A DNA stretch of 64,000 nucleotides from Plazaster borealis (Eukaryota > Echinodermata > Asteroidea > Forcipulatida > Labidiasteridae), in NCBI GenBank assembly GCA_021014325.1, contig CM037474.1, positions 2,236,501 to 2,300,500 on the forward strand. Direction: 5' to 3'. This document shows, one piece after another, positions 1 through 12,700 of the stretch. Each line of letters starts with the position of its first letter. Position 1 is the stretch's first letter. Under the pieces are notes generated by a model. The model saw only the letters and a program-made list of their open reading frames with translations. It had not been told where the DNA came from and ran no database searches. The position numbers and the translations under genes were made by a program.

Positions 1-642
1 TCCAAGATGTCGTCATCCCAATATAAAAAGGATGTCATAATCTTACGTTTATGTGTCATCGTCCTGCAGTAAATTATCTGTTGATCTCAACAAGTTGGAT
101 GGCACTTCCAGACCACCATAAAAGGAAGATATTTGGGGGGCAAACACATTGGATCAAATCTTGATGTTACTTTAGAGTTTTACCAGATGTTGATCTTGAT
201 GTCCTCCAGGGGTGTTTTCATCTTTGATGGTGAAATGTTCTGTAGAGGATTTAAAAATAACGAAATATCACCGCCTTTGAATCCATGAGTTATGGATGAC
301 TGTTTATGACCATTTTAATACACTTACAGAAAGCCAGTTTTCTTCATTCTAAAAAGACCAGTTATCATTTTGAAACAAGAATTTGAAACTCAGCTCCATT
401 TCATGGAGCTAGTAGAACATATCAAGTTTTAAATTTGTCTTGGGTTTTTTCGGGACTTGTTCGGTTTCTTTTTTTGGGGGGTGGGGTGGGGATTAATTAA
501 AATGTTTGGAGTAAAAAAGGTACTTGCACTTACCCTTAAAACAATTACATTTGTTCTAAGCAAAACACACTTTTTCGAGGCTTGATTTCCCTTAAAATTG
601 TAGTCAACTTTGAGTTTCTTAATTTATTTAGAGATTATTTAC
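1..642. other. Presumed last visible plexin intron
   Basis: I see no plexin exon or repeat I recognise here. There is a G-rich run near 474–491. The rest of the GAP domain is expected to the left of the window. Confidence 0.5.
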
Positions 643-736
643 CATTTGTATTCTTGTCTTCGAACTGTTGCACTGGTGCGGAGCAACTGGCAGCTTGTCC
701 CTTATCCACAACGGTAACTGTTGCTCTGTCGGGTAC
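643..736 (-). CDS. Plexin copy 1, exon 29 (link to second half of GAP domain)
   Basis: 94 bp, phase 0 in and phase 1 out; acceptor TATAG, donor GTAAAT. Encodes [16 protein letters not shown] then [14 protein letters not shown], matching 'VPDG..V.LV.K' that ends the Rho-binding domain in plexins. The next exon lies beyond the left edge or was not recognised. Confidence 0.78.
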
Positions 737-3700
737 CTATATAGGCAACCAATGAAATACCAGGGAATCAATGAAAACTCTTATCCAATATCCTGATCTT
801 AAAAACCCCATTCATTTCTTATCTCCTGCGATTTTATTGCAACCTCTTTAATCCTTTCAAGTCATTGTATTCCGTGTGTAAAAACACCCGTCAATACCCG
901 TTTATACATAAAATAAAATGTGTACACATACACAAAATGGGTAATATTGGTGATAGGACTTCCAACCTTGTTGCTATGGGGACCATTGTGAGTTCGTGCT
1001 TGTCAATTGTGTGTTTTACTCACTTTGAAATCTTTCAGGGTGTTGAGTCGACATGACTTGTTATCGACAGGTCTGACGCCGTTGTCCGTCAATATCTGAC
1101 TGTCGCTTCCCCGGTGCCACACTGTCACCAATAAAGCCACATGTGTTGATAAATATTACTTTCTGATTTATGAGAAATATTTGACAGTTGTTCGTAATTA
1201 GGAAAGGGAAACTGTATCTTCATTATGTTCTTTGAATCTAAGAGAAAATAATGTGTTAAAGTCGTTGCAAGGGGATTCCCTCCCCCCCCCCCATATCGGG
1301 CATGGTATTAGACTGTGTGAGTTGAAAATCATTAGGGCCCAATTTCTTAAGGCTGTTAAGCAGAAAATACTGCTTGATAATTGAGTGGGGCACCAGTCAC
1401 AACAATGCAAACTTAATGCTGTTTTGGCTGGTAATCTGTTAAGCAATACTCTTATGTGCTTGTAGCAAGTTTTTGTAATTACAGGCTCTATGTAGATGGG
1501 CGCAGGCTAGGTCTTATCGTTGATGCTTTTCTATAACTGCTGGAGTGTCAGGCAAGAAAGTTCAAAAACTAAGGCTGTATGTCAAATATAGCAACATTCA
1601 ATAAAGTCAACTCAAATTTGTTAATACAGACCCCCCCCCCCTATCAAAAACGTGTGGTTGTCGAACAAAGGTAGACAAGTGTCTTTGGTTAACAGAGCAA
1701 TTTAAGAGTGACATACCAAGACTGACTTGGTTGGCGCTGGGTCTGCCGGAGTAGGGGTCGTTAAGATGGATGGCATCTAAGATCTTCTCCTTGACTTGTG
1801 ATATGGTGTCCACATCTAGCACCCTGACTTCCTTAATGACATTTCCTTCGCTGTTGAGAACCACCAGTGTCTATAGAACCCATGATTACAACATTCATTT
1901 TATGAATCATTTGTCTGATGTCGGTCAGGTTCTTACTAAAGTTAGTGGCAAAAAAGGTGTATTTTAATTAAATTGTGCACGAGTTTGTTTCCTTCACGCG
2001 TTGAAGCAAAGTGCTCCAAAGAAATTCCAATACGCGCGAGACTTGCACGATCTATTGTAAACGAATAATGCACGTTTATATGAGTGCAATGATGAGAATA
2101 TTTTCATGAGTTAAAAGATGGAATGTTCCATTCGGCCTCAGGAAATAGGTCCCTCTTTTGGTCACTCGCAGTCCCTCGGGGGGATAGACGTGCTCTAGCG
2201 ACCTCATTGCCAGTCTATAACGGTTAACCCCACGTTACAATGTTTCAGCCAGCCAGAATTCAGAACTGCAAGAGGTGTGTTTATATAGGTCTTTGCACCA
2301 TTGGATATCTGATACTTACCAAGACGTTATAGTTTATGGTTTTTTGCAGTAAATTCTCAAAGTTGAGAGAAAATATGGCCTGGCCAGTGACAGCATCAAT
2401 TGGACCGTGTTCAGTGCGGTATTTGATGGCACGGTACAACACAAACAGAGGGTAGGCGGTGTGATTCTATACCAAAACATAATAGCAAAGAAACCATGTT
2501 TAGTTTAGTTCAATAAGTTTATTACCATTATTGCACAAACATAAAAATACATTTGTTCTCCACTAACAAAAAAACCCACAAAGAAACGAAGAACCAAACA
2601 AACAAAAAGCCAAACAACTCAAGAAAACATGAAAAACACTGTTAGGCAAACGTATATAATAATTTTTCATTTAATAATTTTAATAATTCCGTAGGAAGAT
2701 CACAATATTATTCCGACTTTTTTTTTCTTCAAATGTTGACCTACCTTTAGTTGGTCATACAGACATAGGGAGACCCAGTTTGAAAGGAGCTTCTCCAAAA
2801 CGGTGTCTGTCCTGTATTTATGAATATAATTTTGTTCAATTTAGAAACCCCAGTAAAGCCAAAAACTGTTATTGGCAGGGGGGAGGGTGTTGGAAAACTT
2901 AGAACCCATCCCAGGTTCATTAGCAAGACAAAGGACAGATGGCTCCACTTTATCATAGCGGGGTTAGATCTGGGTACTGTCTGTACGTCTGTACAATTTT
3001 GTGCACAAAGTATATGAGTGAACACATTTTTCAGCCATTCAACAAATTAAACTACACAACCCTGGGACCTGATCCCCCTCTTAGATATGTGGAATGGTCC
3101 AGTCTGGTTATCAAGGACTTTGACTCTGCCAGTGCATGCACTTTGGAGAAAACAGTGAAATAAATAAAGTGTTTCCAGCACTCACTTAATGGTTCAACTT
3201 GCACTCTGAATCTTATCTTTCTAGATAAATTCCCACAATACAACAGTTATTTCTTTTGTAAAGAAAGTTTTAAGACATCTCTGCAGTGCAGGGGTCGTTG
3301 GTTCCAGTCCCAACTGAGTATAGCCTTGGGTTTTTTTAACTAGCATTTTGGATAGCAGGTTATTTAAACTCTAACATCTCCTGGGTCAGAATTGACCCGG
3401 ATCCCAAGGTGTCCTGACCCATTGCTGGGTCAGGTTGACCCGGTTTTAATAATGTAATTTTAACTCGGATTCTGCGTCAGTTTGACCCATTTCTGGGTCA
3501 ATTTTGACACATACTCCGGGTCACACTGACCCACAAATGGTCAGACCACACGGTATTTCAGGTCAATTCTGACCCGGGAGTTTTTAAAGTGAAGTGAAAT
3601 AATGTGTACTATTCTTACCTGCTGAAAAGTAGGAGTTCTTGGTTAGTGGATTGAGCATCTTTAATCATCTGTGACATCAAAGTTAACAAGACGCTAAAAA

Positions 3701-6700
3701 CAACAAGAGCATTCAGTAAATAACTAAACAATTTGAAAATATCATACAAAGGAAATATATCCCAACTCATGGGCATACCATCAATTTGTGTGTGAGGATT
3801 TTCTTTTAAGTTGGATTTGAAACTTTGCATGGTGGGAACAGTACAATCATGTGAGGTTTGCGGAGACACCATGTAAATAATTCTCTTTATAGACTTTGTT
3901 GGTTCTGAGAAGAACCGGTGGTAAATAACTCGACGTTTCGACAAGTGGGTTCTGGTTGTCTTTAGGAGAATGCTGGACTATATTGCTGTTTGCTGCTTAA
4001 GTACTGCCAAAGAGGTTTAGCTTGAAGCCTATACCTGCAAGCTCTTTAACAGCACTAAAGCAAAACAAAGCAACAGAGTCCAGCATTCTCCTGAAGACAA
4101 TCAGAGCACACTGGTTGAAACGTCAAGTTGTAAACCACTGGTTCTTCTCAGAACTACCTCAGCTCATATCGATAAATAATTAAAATGGTGTCCCCGCAAA
4201 TCTCACATGACGATTTTTCTATAAGTAAAAATAATAACATCGAATAAAGAAAATTTTGCTTAAAATAATTCTGACGTTTCTTCCCAGCCTTAATTTTGCT
4301 TGCAGGGTCTTTAGTTGGTCAAAAATGTCCGTTCCATCTACGTTTTCCAAAATACACTCCCCCAGTTCGCTTCAGTTCTATTTTTAACAAAGGGAAGTAT
4401 TGAGAGTCTAAACCAACTTTATAAACAGGCAATCGAAATAGTTCCCAGTTTCACTTACTCTGTTAGGATATCCAGGTTATTATTCATCACCATGGTAACA
4501 GTCAGTAAAGATGCTATCGATCGTCTAGAAATATTAAATTGTGCAAACAAAAAATAATTTTAATAACTTTGTCCAGTGGTAAATGTGCCACCAGTGTGTC
4601 CAACCCTGGTTCCTCCTATCAGGATGTTTGAGCGTGAAACCAGGCTTTCTGCTTATTCTCACCCATTAACTATTGCTTTGCTGAGATGTAGGGCAAAGAG
4701 CCACTCCAACGGCTTTATTTCACATACTGCATCTCTTTGGAGCTCCTTGCCTGGTGCATGTTTCCCTCCATCCTACAATCTTTACTGTTTTAAGGGGAAT
4801 ATCAATTCCTACCTTCAGCTCCCCCGAGTTATTTTCGTCTAAGATATTTTCTTCTTGTAGCCCCTTACCAAGAGTGGCTTTCAGCCTTGTTCGTGGCGAA
4901 CTTGCAAAAATAATTTTAAAAACCAGCTGACCATGTCACACCTATCTCATGTAACCGGACAACTTTGATTTCAAATATTCTTTTTCTTCGTTATGTTAAA
5001 GAATCAAAAGTTCAGTCAATTAAAAGTAAGAGAACTTAAGAGAACATACCAAAAATACTTTTGTTATAGAGAAAATAGACATTCTACACTTTTACAAGAC
5101 ATATATACTATATCATTGAATCTAAATCCTGTAATAACAAATTACAAATACATACAGAGTTTTGTATTTAACAAAACAAATGTCAAGAAAATATTCGATA
5201 TTGCTACATAAACGAAATTCCAGCAGAAAAAAGGTGTGATTATAAAGTATAAACAGCCTCATTCGTGGGGGAGAAATCAAACAGAAAGTTCAAAATTTAC
5301 ATCTCAAGCTTCTCACCTTTTTTTCGCCAACATCTTTGAGCGGCTCCCTGTATCCAGGGTCTGGATGAGAACTTTTAAGAAGTTCTTGTTGCCTAGCAAC
5401 TCAGAGAACTTCATCATGGCTTCTTCAACCATTGTGTCTTCACCGTACTATATACAAATAATGAAATATGAACAATTTGTAGACAAAATGCAACAAGGTT
5501 CCTAAGCATCAACAAGTAAATTTAACAAAATGTGCAACAGTGTTATTCACTCTGTTAAATCTTTGTATTTTCTTTTTTGGTTGGATTGGGTTGCTGTGTT
5601 ATTTTGCTTCAACTACTGTTTCTTGGGAAGGAGTTACATAGTAAATGCTTTGGATGTGGTTGAGTGTAGATGAATTCCTGGTTATGTCCTTGGGTTTGAT
5701 GTCACAAAACCCTAAAATTCAACTTAAGATGTGATTTGTATTGTGACATCACACTTTGCTGAGCAATTACTAAGATTGATCGGCCCTTGGTGTTTGGTGT
5801 CACCACTTTTGAAGATTTTCATAACAGGGTTTCAAAAGGACTAAGTCGTAAGATGAATAACAGTTCGGGATAAAGATCCATTGCAGTACATTTATAGTTG
5901 ACACGTGATGGTTTGGTGTCAACTTTAGTTCTTGAGAAAGGGTTGATAAATGATAAGTCAAGTGGTCTGGAAACTTGACTTCAGATGCTATTTTAATAAG
6001 GATTCTAGAAACAACTAGACACCTGAATCTGAGGACTTAATACTCTATTATACTTGAGATTCAGCTTTATTATGACAACTCTGGTTCTTGGAGTCTCTTG
6101 TGTTGATCACTATTACCTCTTCGTCCGTTGTGGTTGGTCGGACCTCTTGTCCAATGAACAGCATGTTAGTGGCGTAGTCACGGTGACTCACAAACGGCAT
6201 CCCACTCACTTCAACGTCACTCGTCAGATGTAAGATGTCAATTTTCCTCTGAGAGATTCCTGTATTTTAAAATTGTTAAAAGAAAAATTCTGCATGTCAA
6301 CATTCAAAAGTGGATGGCGATTAACTGATTGTCTCAGTCAAAAAGTCATCTTTCTCAAAAGCTTCATTGGCCCAGGGAGCCAGAGCTGCTTGTGAACACT
6401 AATTTACTAAGCGCAAAAAAAACTTGCTTAGCAGAAACAGGTAGCCAGCCAACATTCCATAAAGTTTACATTGTGGCGACTGGTGCCCCAATTTTAGTTT
6501 TTCTTCCTTTTTTCAGTATTTTCTGCTTAACAGCTTTTATGAAATTGGGCCGAGCTCATGCCCATTGTTTGTGACTGGTTCACCACTTCTTTGTGCTTAG
6601 CAGAGAAACCATCAGCTTCAACAGAAGAATTGGCCCCCTGGTCATTATAATGATTGAAGTAAATTCTTTCGCCTCTGTTCTAACCTTTCTTAACATCTTC

Positions 6701-9700
6701 AAGGAAGTCTTTCTCTAAGACCAGAAGATTAGCGTCCTGACTGGCTGTGTACAGCCGATTTGACAGGAATACGATCACGAAGACTAAGATGATGAAAATC
6801 ACTGCGCCGATTACCGACAGAACAGTGATGGTTTCACTGGCTGAAGGATATGCCATGTAACCAATGCGGAACTCGAGGTTGCTGTGCAGCACCTGAAAAA
6901 GGAGATTTGGTCAGATGGTTGTTTCTAAAGAAATTAGCAGTAGAGGTTTCTTCTAAGACTTACCCAGACCACAGAAAGCCTTCTCTCTTTGTCTTGGCCC
7001 TTGAAGTCCCCGGCAGTTGGTTGTTTCTTAAGAAAATTACAACTGAAATTTGTTTTAAGATTTACCCAGACCACAGGAAGCCCTCTCTCTTTGTCTTGGC
7101 CCTTGAAGTCCCCGGCAGACGGTTGCTCCTCGGGTAAATTACAACCAAGAGTTGTTTCTTCAATGAAGGTCACAAGACATCTCATTGTTCCGACAAAAAT
7201 AATGACTTCTGTAGCAGTAATTGCTGTGTTGATACGCTTGCCCTTAAAGATAAAAAATATATATCAATAAATTGAGATAGAGTGAACACTTTTATCAAGA
7301 CAATAATCGAATTGACAAGGAATTCATTTACTTAACCAAAGAAGAAAACCGAAGAATTCCATGCACTGATAAATAAAATGACTTTGGGAAATAGGTCTTT
7401 GTTAAGTTGAAAAAATACACAACTTAAACTACAAACTCGCATACAGACAACAAGTTACGAATAAATCGAGAACAATTTGCGAACAAAATCTATCTGAAAC
7501 CCTTCAAACAAATGACAGCAATGTAGTTTAAAGTTGTTTTTAACAGGTTTTTTTAGAAACCAAGGTATAAGGAAACTGTATTTTGTTTTGAAGTTTTAGA
7601 ATAATCAGTGAGCATTCAGCTACGCTCTTGGCTTCACCTTGATTTTCAACAAATCTTCCGTCTTCTCATACAAGCCGTTTTCAAACTTGTCATACTCCGG
7701 ATCAGGAAAGAACTTCAAGTCAATTTCGTTGTCTTTTGACCACGTTAAGAGGTCACTGACACCGTCCATAATGAAGCCAAAGGTCACGGTACGTTGAGAT
7801 AAAGAGCTGCTTATGGCTGACCTTATATTAGGCGTGTGGCAACGCATGGACTCTGAGCCTTCCCTGGAACAATTCTAGTGATGTAAACAAAATTTTTTAA
7901 AGTTACCTAAAATGTACCCTAACTCGGATGAAGTACTGCACTTCAACCAAACCTAAAAAAACAAACCTATACATTGTCAAAGACGAGTGCAAACAATGGA
8001 AATACCAACATTATTTAACATAAGTACCAGGGGGTGGCAAGGTGTTTAAAAGTGGAGGTGGCCATTTTTAGTTACAATCCCTGCGAGCGGTGGCGCTAAT
8101 CCGTATAAAAATCTTGATAACAGTATACATCAAACATGGCAGCGGTTTGCACCCCTTTCCCCCCCCCCCCGCTAAAAGGGTTTTTGACAATTAGTTCTAC
8201 TTGTTGGTATGAATATCAGGTTCTGTGCAGGCGCCCTTACATAGCATAAGCATTCCACTGTAGGCTTCCAAAACTAATGACATTTTCCATCTTTAACTAC
8301 GAATCTTGACAGATCTCAAAGGCTAAAATACATTTTTAAAGAAGACTTAAGAAGATCCAGACTCAACACTGCCACTTGGTTTGGGCTATTTTAGTTTAAA
8401 ATTTTCATTAGGTCTGATTTCTTAAATCTGCCAAACACGAGCAAAAAGCTGGGCAGCCATGGGCACCCCCATTGCTACGCGCCTGATAAGTACAGCTAAC
8501 ATCAAATGACGTGCTTTCATTTGAACTCATTATAGGCACTATTTATAATGTTACTTCAATTGCAAGGGTAATCAAAGCATAGTTTTCTATTAAATAAAAG
8601 AAGGACAAATAGGTTGGAACTTAAGACTCCAAGTGATAAAATAGTTATGATGAGAAGATTCAAATATTGTTTGAGCTGGTGACTCACCTCCACAAACTCA
8701 ATATTCTTGGGTCCCTCACTGCCGACTGATCTCTTAGCGAGTTGTGTCGCAACTGTAATGACAAGTGAAGCCACTTGGGTCGTGTCTAGATCAGTCCCTT
8801 TGACAGTTATCTCTCGACCACCGCTGAGTATTGAAAATAAATCAAAATTGATTCATGTGAAACTAATAAAAACAGGATATAGCTCATCTGATTAAGAAAG
8901 GCCGATGATTTTTTAATTTTCGTTTTCAAGTCTTCATCCAGAAAGGGACTATTTTTACCGGCAGGATCATCTTGCCTAATGTTGAAACAAATTGTTACAA
9001 AAGTTTCAATTGATATTTTGCTCACCAAACTTAACTGCCGAAATTGTTTAAATGTTAGTGTTAGGCACAATACAAATGTAAATGTTTAACATCTTAGTGT
9101 TAGAGAGAACTATTAAGCATTGATATACTCACGCATAGATACTGCTGGTTGGTCTGACTTCAGTAATGACAGGGTTGTTGGTGAAAATGTACATTGAGCC
9201 TGTTTTTTCTGCTCCATCAAAAGACATCTTGAGAACTTCTGTCTGCCCAATAGACCCCTCAGAGCTTGTGCACACTGCTTCCGTCTCTGTTACTGGGCTG
9301 TACAATAAATCAAAGTTATACAGCAGATGACACATCACTATATAAAAAGTATTTTCTTAACCAACTGTTAATAATTGATGCCATTCCGGTTAGACCTCAA
9401 CCTAAAAGATTAATATAGAAAGTCTCTGATAATAGGCTCTACCTCAAGTAAATGATACAGTCTCTTAATTGTAATCTACCAGTGATCTTCACTTGCCTTG
9501 TTATAATGCAAGCTTTATCACCAATGAATGCGTCAATATTCCGTCCTGTATTTAGAGCCATTCCGTTGATTGTTATACGAGTCCCACCAGCTGCTGGTCC
9601 AGAACCAGGACTGAAACTTGTAATAGATGGAACCTGGCAAGAAAAACAAAAACAAGTAGATATTCAACATCAACCAGACCATGGTGCCCTTTCATTTGTC

Positions 9701-12700
9701 AACAAAAGAGGGATAAATCATTTCTTTATCTTTTCTTGAAATAATCTTATCTTGGATGTCATTGGGGGTGGGACTAGAATCAGTTATTGACAGATTTTGG
9801 TGGAAATCTCAAGAAATAAACTTGTGATGTGCAGTCCTTAAAAATATCACACCTATAGTAAAGGCCTTTTTCACAGTAGTTTAGTTTTTGAAAAATGTAC
9901 TTAATTGAAATGTTCCAAAGTTAATTAAATGCAATTGAATTGAATTAGTTGAATGTCGTTCTCCTGAAGACGATCAGAGAACTCTGATCGAAACATCGAG
10001 TTGTTAAGCAACCGGTTCTTTTCAAAACCACCACAGTTCATAGATAAAGTTTATGTACACAGCTAGTGTCTCTGCACACCTCACTTGATTAATTCCCATC
10101 ATGCAAAGTTTCAAATCCTCCTGAATGCAAGCAATTATATAGCATTAAAAATCATCTAAATCAGAAGGTGGACTTTCCATACATCTCGTTTAAAATTTAG
10201 TTATTTTCATACTAAGAGTGAATTTCTTTTTTCCAGTTGTTCATTTTTTATTTATCATCACTGTAGACTCTATTTAAATCAAACCTACCCTATATTCAAA
10301 GTTGACATCTCCTGAGCTTTTCTGTAGTGTTGACCCATCGCCTGCCATGACAGTCAGAGATACTGACACCACACTTTCAACTCTTGATTGAGTTCGGCAA
10401 CTTACACTGTGAAATAAATTCAGATTATATTTCTTACATTCTGAAAGAAATTTTATAAAGGGCATATTTGAGATTTCTTACAGTTTTTAATACAGGCTTC
10501 TCTGCAGACGTCTTTTTCATTATCAACAATCTTTGATAATTTGTGGTCAACCCTCCACCATAAAATAACCTAAAGCCAATAAATTCAGCACTATATGCAG
10601 TCATCATTGCGATTCAGACTTTTGTATTTATCACTTTGCATCATTATTTCAAAATATTTTCCATGCCTCTGCGCGGTATTATTTTTTTGAACTTTATTAG
10701 AACGTCTGGAGTAATCATTTTCCTATGAAAATACCCTTGTCACAATGAGACCCGGACTTGACAAAGGAAGACAGCAAAGGTTCTCACATATTCAACGGGA
10801 TTTGTTGTTCTTTTGTGAGAAAAAAATGAGTCTTCAGCATGAATTGCAAAACCTCGGCCAAAAGCCACGGCTGATAATCTGCCATGGTATGCTGGAATCT
10901 TGAAACACTCGAACTTACCACCCATTTAAATTCAATTCGATTCAAATTCAATTAATCTTGATATCCCAAAAAGGGTACTTGAAATGCCCGCATACAGTAA
11001 AACATTTGACACAAATACAAAAAATGTTCTTGTAGGCCACTTTTGTATAATTAACAAAAGGACACATGCCTGGAAACGGGGATTACACAATAACCCATGG
11101 AAAATGGGAGATTGTGAGCATGATTTCCAGTACCTTCTGTCCCACTTTGTACGGGGGAAACACTATGCAATGGAGTGTCCGGGTGAATATACACGTCAGC
11201 CGTCCGACTGACTGAAAAAGAAGAGGGCGCTCCAAAGTTGTTCCGGACGTTAAAAAACGTCTGACATAAGCCAGTTTGGAAAAACTTAGCATGTATATAT
11301 AACTGTATATAAACGTCATCTGACATGAAGTGGTTAAAAGAGACTACAATGGAATCCAACAACTCGGTGTGGAGGTTTTAGAGGAAAATGCTAAAATCCA
11401 ACATAAACTGTGAATTGTTAATGATTCCAAGTTTAGAAGAGTCTGTTTGCGGTTTGCCTTAGTTCAGTTTTGTAGTTATGTTTAAATACTCAGACAATTC
11501 TGATTTGATGACGACAGAAATTAAGATGGAAGAACTAATACAACATCTTGGGTTTGATAACATTTCTTACCTTGTGCCAATTTCATAATAGGCTTCCAGT
11601 CCATCCAGATGGCATTCTTGGTCTCCAATCATCACATTCAGTACAGTATGGAACCCTCTGCCAATATCTGTACCCATTACAGATACTATGGTGTTACCTT
11701 CTATTGGTCCAGTCAATGGATATACCTAAACAATAAATAATTGTCAAGTCAAGATGTCATTCCGTTTTACTCCCTTTAAATCATGTATTGGTCTTGGATC
11801 TTAACATTCATTCCTCTGCCAAGTCATATGGTGTTGTCTTAGCTTGGTCAAGTCGAAGGATAAATTTAAATGAGACATTGTCAATCTCAGGACATCGTTT
11901 TGATTAAAGGTAGGGTCTACTTTGGTACGTAATCCAATAACTAATGACCATAAAAACTTACTTGGTGATAAGAACTGCAGCTGTTGATAGTATAAACTAT
12001 TTTGAGAAAGGATTCCCTTCTAAGTAATAGGGTTTGGATAATTTTTCACCGCCAAATATTTGAATCTTGCATGAATCGTTCCTTAGACTACCGAGGGTTG
12101 TACCCGCTGTCACCTCGCTAAACATGGCCGGATACGATGTTCATGTGAAAATATGACAGTTTTTTTGCTGTTTTCTCAGCAAGTAGACACTACATTCAGC
12201 TGAAACTTTCAAATGTGACTCTTATTGTATCTTTCTTCATAATTTTGCCTCTAAATCAGCATACGTTGACAAAAATTAATCTATGACCCTTCCTTTGACC
12301 CTTACAAAATTTGTAATCATTCAATTAAAGAAAATGGTATTTCATTGATCCATTATATAAACTGAAATTGTATACTCGTTGTCAATAACTAATCTATTTG
12401 GTATTCATTCACCTCTTGAAGGATTATATGAAGGAAGTTGACTTTCAAAATCAAGGTTTCAAAATGAGCATTTATGCAACATTTCATATTGAGGAAGTGG
12501 TGACAGTGTCAACACTCCCTGACCACCCGTTACTCTGTATCAATCATCACTAACGGATAAATCTACTCACCTCTTGGAGGATTGGATCAGGGCAGTTGGC
12601 ATTATTATTGTGGGTCACCCACTCGCCTTCCGCTGTTGTACAAGACTCTCTTAGTTCACACAGAGCATTACACCAACCACACTCAAGCTCTGGCCTGGCA

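Larger units (their letters stand above)
3694..5316. other. Plexin intron 23–24 (repeat-filled)
   Basis: Holds the paired hammerhead-like motifs and the LINE fragment. The stretches 3694–3930 and 4970–5316 are AT-rich; I looked there for the missing GAP exon and found none. Confidence 0.55.

Noticed and set aside
3615..3944. 109-codon minus-strand frame as a separate small gene.
   Set aside because: Only its last 75 bp (3619–3693) is plexin-like, and that part has its own acceptor; the upstream part covers a repeat and a hammerhead-like motif.
4861..4930. Candidate for the missing plexin GAP exon (AG…GTAAGG on the minus strand).
   Set aside because: The peptide does not resemble the GAP helix and the stretch lies in the tail of the LINE fragment.
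7043..7066. A tiny intron (GTAAAT…TTTCAG, 23 bp) inside the exon 20 duplication.
   Set aside because: Far too short to splice; two alternative donors explain the sequence better.
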